A stretch of 36,691 nt of DNA from RECO01 sp050485385 (lineage in GTDB: Bacteria; Pseudomonadota; Alphaproteobacteria; Geminicoccales; Geminicoccaceae). Of the stretch, positions 15,591 to 23,070 are shown piece after piece; position 1 is the stretch's first letter; each line of letters starts with the position of its first letter. The stretch lies in the NCBI GenBank assembly GCA_050485385.1, contig JBJHBG010000042.1, positions 1 through 36,691 on the forward strand, in the 5' to 3' direction. The translations under genes were made by a program, and so were the position numbers. The notes under the pieces were generated by a model. The model saw only the letters and a list, made by a program, of their open reading frames with translations. It had not been told where the DNA came from and did no database searches.

Positions 15591-16664
15591 GTGCCGCGCG
15601 TCGCCCTCGTCGTCGGGCCGACCGGCGCCATCGGCTCGGCGGTGGTCCGCGCCCTGGCCGCCGAGGGCGGCTGGGCGGTGCAGGGCCTCTCGCGCACGGC
15701 TCCGAACCAAGCCGGCGATTGGGACCACGTCGCGGCCGACCTGCTCGACCCGACAGCACTAGGGCGAGCGCTCGCGGCAACCCGCAGCGCGCCCACCCAC
15801 CTCGTCTATGCCGCGCGGGCGCCGCACGGCGAGGGCGGGGTGGAGGACGTCGCCGCCAATCGGGCGATGCTGGTCAACGTCGTGGCCGCCGCCGAGGCGG
15901 CCGGCGCGCTGCGTCACGTCCATCTGGTCGAGGGGACCAAGTGGTACGGGGTGCATCTCGGCCCCTACCGCAGCCCGGCCAGTGAGGACGATCCACGCCA
16001 CCTGCCGCCCAACTTCTACTACGACCAGGAAGACGCGCTCGCCGACATGCAGCGCGGCAAGGCGTGGACCTGGTCGGCCTCGCGCCCCAACGTGGTCTGC
16101 GACTTCGCCCCTGGCCGGGCGCGCAATCTGGTGACCGTGATCGGCGCCTATGCCGCGATCTGCCGCGAGCTCGGCGTGCCCATGGACTTCCCCGGCACGG
16201 CCGCCGGTTACGCCACGCTCACCGAAGTCACCGACGCCGACCATCTGGCGCGGGCAATCCTCTGGATGGCGACCGCACCCGCCGCCGCCAACCGCGCCTT
16301 CAACGTCACCAACGGCGACGCCTTTCGCTGGCGGCACATGTGGCCCCGCCTCGCTTCCCATCTCGGCGTCGCCCCCGGCGAGCCGCGCGATCTCCGGCTC
16401 GCCGAGTGGATGCGGGACAAGGGGCCGGTCTGGGACCGCATCGTCGGGCAGCACGGCCTTCGCCCGCTGCCGCTGGACGCGGTGGCGCTCTGGGCCTTCG
16501 GCGACTTCGTCTTCCGCCAGGATTGGGACGTGCTCTCGAATCTCACGCGGCTGCGCCAAACAGGCTTCGGTGCCGCCGTCGACAGCGCGGAGATGTTCGA
16601 GGCGCAGCTCGACCGCTACCGCGAGGCCCGCATCCTGCCGCCCGCAGAGCCCGGGAGCCCGTAA
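15591..16664 (+). CDS. PRISE-type extended SDR, enone reductase-like (357 aa)
   Basis: This is an atypical extended SDR resembling progesterone 5-beta-reductase/iridoid synthase-like (PRISE) proteins, which reduce C=C next to a carbonyl with NADPH. The Rossmann motif GPTGAIGSA is at residues 9-17. The family's shifted catalytic pair is visible as Lys117 in GTKWYGVH and Tyr143/Tyr144 in NFYYDQED, and SRPNVVCDF follows. Length fits (about 350). The start is the GTG at 15591, 7 bp after the preceding stop, which places the beta strand RVALVVG at the N-terminus. It is the last gene before palindromic element A. The class call is good; the substrate is unknown. Confidence 0.9.
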   Translation: MPRVALVVGPTGAIGSAVVRALAAEGGWAVQGLSRTAPNQAGDWDHVAADLLDPTALGRALAATRSAPTHLVYAARAPHGEGGVEDVAANRAMLVNVVAAAEAAGALRHVHLVEGTKWYGVHLGPYRSPASEDDPRHLPPNFYYDQEDALADMQRGKAWTWSASRPNVVCDFAPGRARNLVTVIGAYAAICRELGVPMDFPGTAAGYATLTEVTDADHLARAILWMATAPAAANRAFNVTNGDAFRWRHMWPRLASHLGVAPGEPRDLRLAEWMRDKGPVWDRIVGQHGLRPLPLDAVALWAFGDFVFRQDWDVLSNLTRLRQTGFGAAVDSAEMFEAQLDRYREARILPPAEPGSP

Positions 16665-16683
16665 GGTGACGCATGCGGAACGA

Positions 16684-16777
16684 GGGGGGGGCTTTTGGCC
16701 CCCCGCACCCCCCGAAGACTCGAGTGCTGACGGCCTTGGCCGTCAGCCGGGGGCCCAGGGGGCCAGAAGCCCCCTGG
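16684..16777. repeat. Compound GC-rich palindrome, element A
   Basis: Three hairpins occur in a row in the 132-bp gap after the PRISE gene. The first is GGGGGGC (16686-16692), loop TTTTG, GCCCCCC (16698-16704), then GCACCCCCCGAAG. The second is GCTGACGGCC (16726-16735) with GGCCGTCAGC (16738-16747), two bases apart. The third is CCAGGGGGC (16755-16763), loop CAGAA, GCCCCCTGG (16769-16777). The first and third recur in elements B and C. It probably also ends or attenuates the upstream transcript. Confidence 0.8.
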
Positions 16778-16796
16778 CTCTACCGGGCTCGTAGCC

Positions 16797-17102
16797 ATGC
16801 CGCTTCTGCACACGGCCCATCTGCGCGTGCGGCCCGAGGCCGTCGAGGCCTTCCGCGCGCGGATCGCCCGTCATGCGGCCACCAGCCTGGAGCGCGAGCC
16901 CGGCTGTCATCGCTTCGACGTGCATCAGGAACGGGACGATCCGACCTTGTTCCTGCTGATCGAGGTCTATACCGACGATGCGGCCCTGGCCGCGCATCGG
17001 GAATCCGAGCATTACCTCGCTTTCCGGGCCGACGTTGCCACATGGATCGTGGACCGGACATGGTGGTTCTGGCCCGACGAGCGGGCCGTCCACACAGCCT
17101 AG
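16797..17102 (+). CDS. Antibiotic biosynthesis monooxygenase-like (ABM) protein (101 aa)
   Basis: This is a small dimeric ferredoxin-like-fold protein of the ABM/YgiN type. Seen: RVRPEAVEAFRARI at residues 10-23, the REPGCHRFDVHQERDDPT segment (37-54) and EVYTDDAALAAHRESEHYLAF (60-80), all characteristic in order and spacing. Family members include quinol monooxygenases and cofactor-free oxygenases, but many have no known reaction. The ATG has only a weak upstream site and lies 19 bp after element A. The SDR gene starts 13 bp downstream, so the two are probably co-transcribed. Confidence 0.88.
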   Translation: MPLLHTAHLRVRPEAVEAFRARIARHAATSLEREPGCHRFDVHQERDDPTLFLLIEVYTDDAALAAHRESEHYLAFRADVATWIVDRTWWFWPDERAVHTA

Positions 17103-17115
17103 GGAGGAGGGTCGA

Positions 17116-17892
17116 ATGGATTTGGAGCTCGAAGGGCGGACGGTGCTGGTGACGGGTGGCTCGAAGGGTATCGGGCTCGGCTGCGCCCAGGCTTTTGCCG
17201 CGGAGGGTGCGCGCGTCGCCATCGTCTCCCGCGAGCGGGCGAACGTCGACGCCGCCTTGAGGACGCTCGGCGGCGGCCACGGCTTCACGGCCGACCTCGG
17301 CGATGCGCGGGCGGCCAGCGATCTCGTCGAGCGGGTGGAGGCCGAGGTCGGCCCCATCGACGTGCTGGTCAACAGCGCCGGTGCCGCGCGGCGGAGCCCG
17401 CCCGACGAGCTGACTGCCCAGGCCTATCACGACGCCATGCGCGCCAAGTACTTCACCTACGTCCACGTCATCGACCCGGTGATCAAGCGCATGGCGGAGC
17501 GCGGCCGGGGCGTGATCGTCAACGTCATCGGCATCGGCGGCAAGGTGCCCTCGCCCCTGCACGTGCCGGGCGGCGCCGCCAACGCCGCCTTGAGCCTCGT
17601 CACCGCCGGCCTCGCTACGGCATATGCCGGGCGTGGCGTGCGCGTCGTCGGCGTCAGCCCCGGCGTCACCCGCACCGAGCGCATGCGCGAGGGGGCGGCG
17701 GCCGAGGCACGCGCGCGCGGCATCACCGTCGAGGAGGCCGAGGCGGCACAGGCGGCACGTATTCCGCTCGGCAGGCTCGCCGAGCCCGACGACATCGCCC
17801 AGGCGGTCCTGTTCCTCGCCTCGCCTCGCGCGAGCTACCTGACCGGCGTCAACATCGCCATGGACGGCGCGGCGAAGCCGGTCGTGATCTAG
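17116..17892 (+). CDS. SDR-family protein lacking the YxxxK catalytic pair (258 aa)
   Basis: The fold is a classical SDR: VTGGSKGIG at residues 12-20, NSAG at 86-89, VSPGV at 180-184 and a C-terminal segment with LTGVNIAMDGA. The catalytic site is not canonical. Where NISS...YxxxK is expected, the protein reads NVIGIGGKVPSPLHVPGGAANAAL; by alignment the Tyr falls on Gly152 and the Lys on Asn156, and the Ser is also absent. Either another residue does the chemistry (His149 is near) or it binds without turnover. AGGGAGGAGG before the ATG supports the start. It follows the ABM gene by 13 bp and precedes element B. Confidence 0.88.
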   Translation: MDLELEGRTVLVTGGSKGIGLGCAQAFAAEGARVAIVSRERANVDAALRTLGGGHGFTADLGDARAASDLVERVEAEVGPIDVLVNSAGAARRSPPDELTAQAYHDAMRAKYFTYVHVIDPVIKRMAERGRGVIVNVIGIGGKVPSPLHVPGGAANAALSLVTAGLATAYAGRGVRVVGVSPGVTRTERMREGAAAEARARGITVEEAEAAQAARIPLGRLAEPDDIAQAVLFLASPRASYLTGVNIAMDGAAKPVVI

Positions 17893-17914
17893 GTGGCGAA
17901 AGGGAACGGCAGGG

Positions 17915-17983
17915 CCAGGGGGGACTTGATGGTCCCCCCTGGAACCCCCCGGTGAATGGCGGCAGGGGCCAAGAGCCCCCTGC
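17915..17983. repeat. Compound GC-rich palindrome, element B, overlapping a gene start
   Basis: The first hairpin is CCAGGGGGGAC (17915-17925), loop TTGATG, GTCCCCCCTGG (17932-17942), a perfect 11-bp stem. The second is GCAGGGG (17962-17968), loop CCAAGAGC, CCCCTGC (17977-17983). The 22-base core of the first hairpin is identical to that in element C. The second hairpin lies inside the 5' end of the FAD dehydrogenase reading frame (GTG at 17952), so the protein's first dozen residues are encoded by repeat DNA. Confidence 0.85.
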
Positions 17984-19664
17984 ACCTGCTGTCGACCTAC
18001 TGGTCCTCGGCAGCGGTGCGGCCGGCTTGACGGCGGCGTTGACCGGCGCGTTGGAGGGTCTGCGCTGCCGGGTGTTGGAGCATCAGCCGGTCGTCGGCGG
18101 TACCAGCGCGCGGTCGTCGGGCACCGTCTGGGTGCCGGACAATCCGCACCTGCGCCGGGCCGGCATCGTCGACGATCGGGCCAAGGCCGAGGCCTATCTC
18201 GCGTCGCTCGTCGGCGACCGGGGGCCGGTGGAACTCTGGCAAGCGTTCCTCGACGCGGCGCCGCGCATGATCGGCGATCTGGAGGCGCGGGGCGGGCTCG
18301 CCTTTCGGCCGTTTCCGGCCGCGCCCGACTATCGCCAGGACCATCCGGGGGCGGCGTCGGGCTGGCGCCCCCTGGAGCCCTTGGCGTTCGACGGCGGTCG
18401 CCTCGGCCCGGATTTCGACCGCCTGGCCTGGCCGCTGCCGGAGCTGATGCTGTTCGGCGGCATGATGATCACGCGCGGCGAGGCGATGCAGCTCCTGCGG
18501 GCCGACCGCTCGCCTTCGGCGGCGATGCTCGGGCTTCGCCTGGTTGCCCGCTACGCCAAGGATCGCCTGCGCCATCGGCGCGGCACGCGGCTGGTGCTGG
18601 GCAATGCCCTGGTCGCGCGTCTGTGGGCCGGCCTGCGCGCCCAGGGCGTTGCCGTCACGACGGACGTCGCCACCAAGCGGCTGCTCGTCGAGGACGGGCG
18701 CATCGCGGGCGTCGAGCTGGCGGACGGCACCCCCATTCGCGCGCGGTGCGGGGTCGTCCTCGCGGGCGGCGGCTTTCCGGCGAGTGCCGAGTGGCGCCGC
18801 GCGCACCTGCCGGAGCCGGTGGCCGAGCACACGCCGGCGGCTCCCGGCTGCGACGGCTCCACCCTTGATCTGGCACTGGATGCGGGAGCGGTGCTCGGGC
18901 CGGCCGGGCAGGACAACGCGCTCTGGTTTCCGAGCTCCATCGCCCGGCGTCCCGACGGCACGACGGCGGTCTATCCCCACATCGTGCTCGACCGCGCCAA
19001 GCCGGGCGGGCTCGTGGTCAACGCGGCGGGCGAACGCTTCGTCGACGAGGCGGTCTCCTACCACGAGTTCGTCCGCGCCATGTACGGCGCCAATCGGCCG
19101 GGCCAGAACGTACCCGCTTGGCTGCTCTGCGACGCCGATTTCGTGCGCCGCTACGGCCTCGGCCTGATTCGGCCCAGGGCACTGTCGCTCCGTCGTCACG
19201 TTCGCAGCGGCTATCTCACCGAGGCGCCCGACCTGCGCACGCTCGCGACCCGGCTGGGCCTGCCGCCGGACCGGCTGGAGGCGACGGTCCTCCGCTTCAA
19301 CGGCTTCGCCCGAAGCGGCCGGGACGCGGACTTCGGCCGCGGCGAGACCCTCTACGACCGGAGCAACGGCGATCCGGCCGTCGGTCCCAACCCTTGCCTC
19401 GGACCGCTTCGGCGCCCGCCCTTCTACGCCGTCCGGCTGGAGCCGACGCCGCTCGGCACCAGCCGCGGCCTCGTCGCCGACGTCCACGCCCGCGCGCTCG
19501 ACGGCGGTGGCCGGCCGCTTCCGGGCCTCTACGTCTGCGGCAACGACATGCAGTCGGCCTTCGGCGGCGAATATCCCGGCGCCGGCGGCCAGCTCGGCCA
19601 GGGCATGACCTTCGGCTGGCTCGCGGCACGCCACGCGGCGGGAAGGGCGGAAGGGGGGACTTGA
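17952..19664 (+). CDS. FAD-dependent dehydrogenase, 3-ketosteroid Delta1-dehydrogenase/fumarate reductase-like (570 aa)
   Basis: This is a flavoprotein of the succinate dehydrogenase/fumarate reductase/KstD superfamily, which removes or adds hydrogen across a C-C bond next to a carbonyl. The FAD-binding strand VDLLVLGSGAAGLTAA is at about residues 14-29, GGTSARSSGTVW at 49-60, an internal substrate domain follows, and the C-terminal FAD segment is YPGAGGQLGQGMTFGWLAARHA. Length is usual for KstD-like proteins (about 570). The only plausible standard start is the GTG at 17952, which lies inside element B and has no ribosome-binding site; a CTG at about 18000 is the alternative. The stop TGA (19662-19664) lies in element C. 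It may reduce or desaturate the same alicyclic substrate as the upstream genes. Confidence 0.88.
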   Translation: MNGGRGQEPPAPAVDLLVLGSGAAGLTAALTGALEGLRCRVLEHQPVVGGTSARSSGTVWVPDNPHLRRAGIVDDRAKAEAYLASLVGDRGPVELWQAFLDAAPRMIGDLEARGGLAFRPFPAAPDYRQDHPGAASGWRPLEPLAFDGGRLGPDFDRLAWPLPELMLFGGMMITRGEAMQLLRADRSPSAAMLGLRLVARYAKDRLRHRRGTRLVLGNALVARLWAGLRAQGVAVTTDVATKRLLVEDGRIAGVELADGTPIRARCGVVLAGGGFPASAEWRRAHLPEPVAEHTPAAPGCDGSTLDLALDAGAVLGPAGQDNALWFPSSIARRPDGTTAVYPHIVLDRAKPGGLVVNAAGERFVDEAVSYHEFVRAMYGANRPGQNVPAWLLCDADFVRRYGLGLIRPRALSLRRHVRSGYLTEAPDLRTLATRLGLPPDRLEATVLRFNGFARSGRDADFGRGETLYDRSNGDPAVGPNPCLGPLRRPPFYAVRLEPTPLGTSRGLVADVHARALDGGGRPLPGLYVCGNDMQSAFGGEYPGAGGQLGQGMTFGWLAARHAAGRAEGGT

Positions 19665-19743
19665 TGGTCCCCCCCCGACCCCCCCCTGCGCAGGCGCCGC
19701 CTGCGCCACGGTTTCGGGGGTGCGGGGGGGGGCCAACGGCCCC
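19653..19743. repeat. Compound GC-rich palindrome, element C, overlapping a gene end
   Basis: GGGGGGAC (19653-19660), loop TTGATG, GTCCCCCC (19667-19674) repeats the core of element B exactly. Next comes GCGCAGGC (19688-19695), loop GCC, GCCTGCGC (19699-19706). Last is GGGGCC (19729-19734), loop AAC, GGCCCC (19738-19743). The right part (TTTCGGGGGTGC plus a G run) is the reverse complement of the GCACCCCCCGAAG part of element A, so the arms can also pair over long range. It contains the FAD gene's stop codon and separates it from the converging LysR gene, where it can act as a bidirectional terminator. Confidence 0.85.
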
Positions 19744-19758
19744 TTGCTCTTTTCCTTC

Positions 19759-20721
19759 CTAACCGGCCGCCGCCAACTCCTCGGCTTCGAGCGGGGCGAA
19801 GCCGGTCCAGGCGCCGTCGAGCACGAGTTCCCGCGCCGTGGCCTTCAGCTCGGCCGCGACCACGGCGGCGGCGGTGGTCTGCCGTGCCGGCCCGAGGGCG
19901 TAGAGGTAATTGCGCCGCCTGAAGCGGACGTCGGCGATGGCGAGCCGGTCGAAGCGGCGCCCGCGCGGGCCTTCCTGCATCACGGCACCGGTCGGCTTGA
20001 TGGTGCCGCCGAGGCCGTCGTGGACGCAGGTCATCACCAGCGCCAGCGAATCGATCTCCGCGACCACGGTGGGGGCGAGGTTCTGCTGCTCGAAGCCGGC
20101 GTCGATCCGCTTGCGCAGGCCGTGGGAGGCGGTGGGCAGGATCAGCGGCACCTTCGCCAACTCGGCGATGGTGATCTCGGTCCGCTCGGGCGGTACCAGG
20201 CCACCGTCGGCGGCGACGATGAGGAACAGCTCCTCCTCCATCAGCGGCTCGACCGCGAGGTCGGGTGCGACGTCGGGGCTGAAGAGCACGGCGAGGTCGA
20301 GCTGGCTTTGGGTCATCAGCCAGGCGATGTGGCCGCTCATGCCCTCGACGACGTTGAGCAGGATGCCCGGATAGCGGCGGCGGATGCGGCGGACCAGGGC
20401 GAGGCCGAGTGCCGAGACGGTGGTCGCCGGCAGGCCGAGGGAGACCATGCCGCGAAGGGTCGCGGCCTCGCTGCGGGCGATGGCGAGCGTCTGGTCGAAC
20501 TGCCGCAGCAGGAAGAGGGCGTGGTGGTAGAGCGCGAGGCCGCTTTCGGTCGGCACAACGCCGCGCGAGCTGCGGTGCAGGAGCGGCCGGCCAACCTCCT
20601 CCTCCAGCCGGGCGACCTGCTGGCTGAGCGCGGGCTGGGCCACGTTCAGCTCCCGCGCGGCCTTGGAGAGGCCGCTGCACTCCACGATGCGGACGAAATA
20701 GCGGAGCTGGCGAATGTCCAT
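19759..20721 (-). CDS. LysR-family transcriptional regulator (320 aa)
   Basis: MDIRQLRYFVRIVECSGLSK opens a standard LysR N-terminus; the helix-turn-helix is about residues 18-37 (AARELNVAQPALSQQV), and RPLLHRSSRGVVPTESG follows. The C-terminal effector domain is complete, giving 320 aa. An upstream ATG 36 codons earlier in frame is rejected because the family N-terminus begins exactly at the ATG at 19759-20721's 5' end (20719-20721). The gene diverges from the ABC transporter operon, and a T-N11-A palindrome lies between them (20749-20763). It therefore very probably controls that operon and itself, with a substrate of the importer or a derivative as coinducer. Confidence 0.93.
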   Translation of the reverse strand: MDIRQLRYFVRIVECSGLSKAARELNVAQPALSQQVARLEEEVGRPLLHRSSRGVVPTESGLALYHHALFLLRQFDQTLAIARSEAATLRGMVSLGLPATTVSALGLALVRRIRRRYPGILLNVVEGMSGHIAWLMTQSQLDLAVLFSPDVAPDLAVEPLMEEELFLIVAADGGLVPPERTEITIAELAKVPLILPTASHGLRKRIDAGFEQQNLAPTVVAEIDSLALVMTCVHDGLGGTIKPTGAVMQEGPRGRRFDRLAIADVRFRRRNYLYALGPARQTTAAAVVAAELKATARELVLDGAWTGFAPLEAEELAAAG

Positions 20722-20748
20722 GCCGCTAGCGAGCCACGGCGCCGGGCC

Positions 20749-20763
20749 ATAAGTCAAGCTTAT
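20749..20763. promoter_or_regulatory. LysR box (ATAAG-N5-CTTAT, T-N11-A)
   Basis: ATAAGTCAAGCTTAT is an inverted repeat of ATAAG around TCAAG and contains T-N11-A (20750-20762), the signature of LysR-type recognition sites. It is centred at 20756, 65 bases upstream of the transcription start predicted for the ABC operon, the usual recognition position. A further TATA-rich stretch (TATACCTATA at 20761-20770) follows and could be part of the activation site. It lies 28 bases before the lysR ATG, so autorepression is expected. Confidence 0.7.
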
Positions 20764-20785
20764 ACCTATAGGCCCACAACCGTAT

Positions 20786-20814
20786 TTCTCGCGGTTCGGG
20801 CGGCGCGGTAGATT
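20786..20814 (+). promoter_or_regulatory. Candidate promoter of the ABC transporter operon
   Basis: TTCTCG at 20786-20791 (weak -35) and TAGATT at 20809-20814 (good -10) are 17 bases apart, with a predicted start near 20821. A weak -35 with a LysR box at about -65 is the usual layout of a LysR-activated promoter. The leader before the ATG at 20895 is about 74 bases and ends with AGGGAGGGTGAGGAG. Confidence 0.5.
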
Positions 20815-20894
20815 GCGCGCAAGCAACACGCACGGCGCCGTGAAACGGCGAGTGGCAGAAGGCGCCGGCGGATCAGGGAGGGTGAGGAGCCCAG

Positions 20895-22190
20895 ATGACC
20901 CAGAACCCGAAGCCCGCTTCGGCGGGAACGCTGGATCGGCGACAGGCCATCCGGCTCGGTGCCGGCCTCGTCGCCGCCTCGGCGATCGGCATGCCGGCCA
21001 TCGTGCGCGCGCAGTCGGGGCCGATCCGCATCGGCCACCTGACGCCGATGACCGGCTTTCTCGGCACGCTCGGCGAGAATTCGGTGCGGGGCATGCAGCT
21101 TGCCGTGGAGGAGATCAACGCCGCCGGCGGCGTCGGCGGGCGCATGCTCGACGTCCGCTCGGAGGACTCGATCAACCCCGAGAACGCCTCGACCAAGGCG
21201 CAGCGCATGCTGGAGCGCGACGGGGTCGAGTACATCATGGGCGAGATCAGCTCGGCCTCGGCCTTGGCCATCGCCCAGGTCGCCGAGCGCAACCAACGCT
21301 TGTTCTTGGCCCTCGGTCCGCGCTCGGACGTGCTGCGCGGCGAGCATTGCAGTCGCTACATGTTCTGCACCGACATCCCCAACACCGTGATGGTCAACGC
21401 CGTCGGCGAGGCGCTGAAGCGGGACGGCATGGTCGACGGCAAGCGCTTCTTCACGCTGACCGCCGACTACGTGTTCGGCCACGACCTGTTGCGGGCGGCG
21501 CGCAACTTCTTCGACGCCAACGGGGCCGAGTTGATCGGCGACGAGCTGATCGCCACCGACGTCACCGACTTCAGCCCGTTCATCTTGAAGGTTCGCCAAG
21601 CCCGCCCGGACGTGGTCTGCTGCAACCTCGCGGGCAATCAGGTCACCAATTTCGTCAAGCAGTACGCCGAGTTCGGGCTCGACTATCCGACGGTCGGCTT
21701 CAACCTCAACACTGCCGATGCTTGGGCCGCGGGTGTGGGGAACCTCGGGGGCACCTGGCCCACGGTGTGGCTGCACACCCTGGACACGCCGGGCTCCAAG
21801 GCCTTCGTCGAGGCGTACCGGGCGCGCTTCGGCCGCCTGCCCGAGAACCACGCCTGGATCACCTACGTCTCGATGAAGATGATGGCGCAGGCGATGGCGG
21901 AAACCCGGTCGACGGGGACGCCGGACCTCGTCGAGTACCTGGAATCCGGCGCGGAGTTCGACCTGTTGAAGCACCGCCCGGCGTATTTCCGCGCCTGGGA
22001 CCACCAGCTGATCCAGGAGGCCTACTCGTTCGACGTGAAGCCCGACGGCACGTACGCCGACGAGTACGACATGCTTCAGCTCGGTCCGGCGGTGCCGGCC
22101 GCCGACCAGTCGCTCGAGGTGATCTATCCCACATCCGAGCAGAACACCTGCACCCTGACCTGCCCCCGGCAAGGCCGAGAAACGCCGCCG
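20895..22190 (+). CDS. ABC transporter substrate-binding protein, branched-chain amino-acid/amide type; no in-frame stop
   Basis: This is a periplasmic binding protein of the LivJ/amide-binding class. A twin-arginine-like signal (LDRRQAIRLGAGL, residues 13-25; cleavage near VRAQ at 40) precedes RIGHLTPMTGFLG and a complete two-lobed domain that ends at about residue 423 (SEQNTCTLTC). The reading frame has no stop here; it stays open through livH in the wrong frame and joins the fused livMGF frame. I place the end just before the livH ATG. A one-base change before 22156 would give a stop at 22156-22158; the run of five C at 22163-22167 is another candidate indel site. The ribosome-binding site AGGGAGGGTGAGGAG supports the start. 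Confidence 0.85.
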
Positions 22191-22191
22191 C

Positions 22192-23070
22192 ATGCAATGG
22201 ATCTTTCTGGCCGAGCAGGTCGTCAACGGCCTCGTGCTCGGCGGGTACTATCTGCTGATCGCTTTGGGGCTCTCGCTGATTTTCAGCGTCGGCGGCATCG
22301 TCAATCTGGCGCACGGCGCCTTCTACGCGCTCGGCGCCTACGTGTCGGTGCAGCTCGTCAAGGTGGTGGGCTTCGCGCCGGCGGTGATGATCTCGCCGGT
22401 GCTGGTGGCTTTTCTCGGCATGGCATTCGAGCGCTTCGTGCTGCGCCGGTTCTACCGCGAGGACCCGATCCTCAGCCTGCTCGTCACCTTCGGTATCGCC
22501 CTCATCGGCGAGCAGGTGATCCGTATGATCTGGGGGGCCGCACCGTTGCCGGCCACCATCCCGCAGAGTATCCGCGGCCCGGTCATCGTCGGCGACTTCC
22601 TCTTCTCGCGCTATCGGCTGTTGATGCTGGCGGTCGTCACGGCCGTGCTGGTCGGCCTTTGGCTCCTGTTGCATCGCACGTCGTTCGGGCGGGTCGTGCG
22701 TGCCGGCATCCAGCGGCCGGACATGGTGGCGGCCCTCGGTATCCGCCTCCAGCCCTACATGACGGCGGTGGTGATGCTCGGCGTCGGCCTTGCAGCCCTC
22801 GGCGGCGCGCTCTTCGCCCCCATCACCACGGTGCATCCGGCAATGGGCTCGGAAATCCTGACCATCGCCTTCGTCGTCGTGGTGATCGGCGGGCTGGGCA
22901 GCTTCTGGGGGGTGGTCGCGGCGGCGCTCCTGGTCGGCGTGGTGCGCGGCGTCACCGTCCACTTCGTCCCCGCCGCCAGCGAAGCCTCGATGTACGCCTT
23001 GATGTTCCTCGTCCTGCTGCTCCGTCCGCGCGGTCTGTTGGGCGAATCGATCGAGAAGTTCGACAAATGA
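22192..23070 (+). CDS. livH: LivH-type permease of a branched-chain amino-acid ABC transporter (292 aa)
   Basis: This inner-membrane permease has about eight hydrophobic helices. Typical motifs are present: NGLVLGGYYLLIALGLSLIF (residues 12-31), VNLAHGAFYALGAYV (37-51), the cytoplasmic coupling-loop segment GIQRPDMVAALGI, and the C-terminal VVVVIGGLGSFWGVVAAALLVG. It forms the pore with the LivM half of the next gene. A stop in this frame at 22156-22158 lies upstream, and no good ribosome-binding site precedes the ATG, so translation may depend on the upstream gene. The stop overlaps the next ATG (ATGA at 23067-23070). Confidence 0.94.
   Translation: MQWIFLAEQVVNGLVLGGYYLLIALGLSLIFSVGGIVNLAHGAFYALGAYVSVQLVKVVGFAPAVMISPVLVAFLGMAFERFVLRRFYREDPILSLLVTFGIALIGEQVIRMIWGAAPLPATIPQSIRGPVIVGDFLFSRYRLLMLAVVTAVLVGLWLLLHRTSFGRVVRAGIQRPDMVAALGIRLQPYMTAVVMLGVGLAALGGALFAPITTVHPAMGSEILTIAFVVVVIGGLGSFWGVVAAALLVGVVRGVTVHFVPAASEASMYALMFLVLLLRPRGLLGESIEKFDK

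Noticed and set aside
16673..17152. Open frame starting at the ATG in the gap after the PRISE gene
   Set aside because: It runs through palindromic element A and then overlaps the ABM gene in another frame; the encoded sequence is low-complexity.
19653..19743. Element C as a simple intrinsic terminator
   Set aside because: It can stop transcription between the convergent genes, but it has no U-tract, has three hairpins and shares its core with elements B and A, so repeat is the better class.
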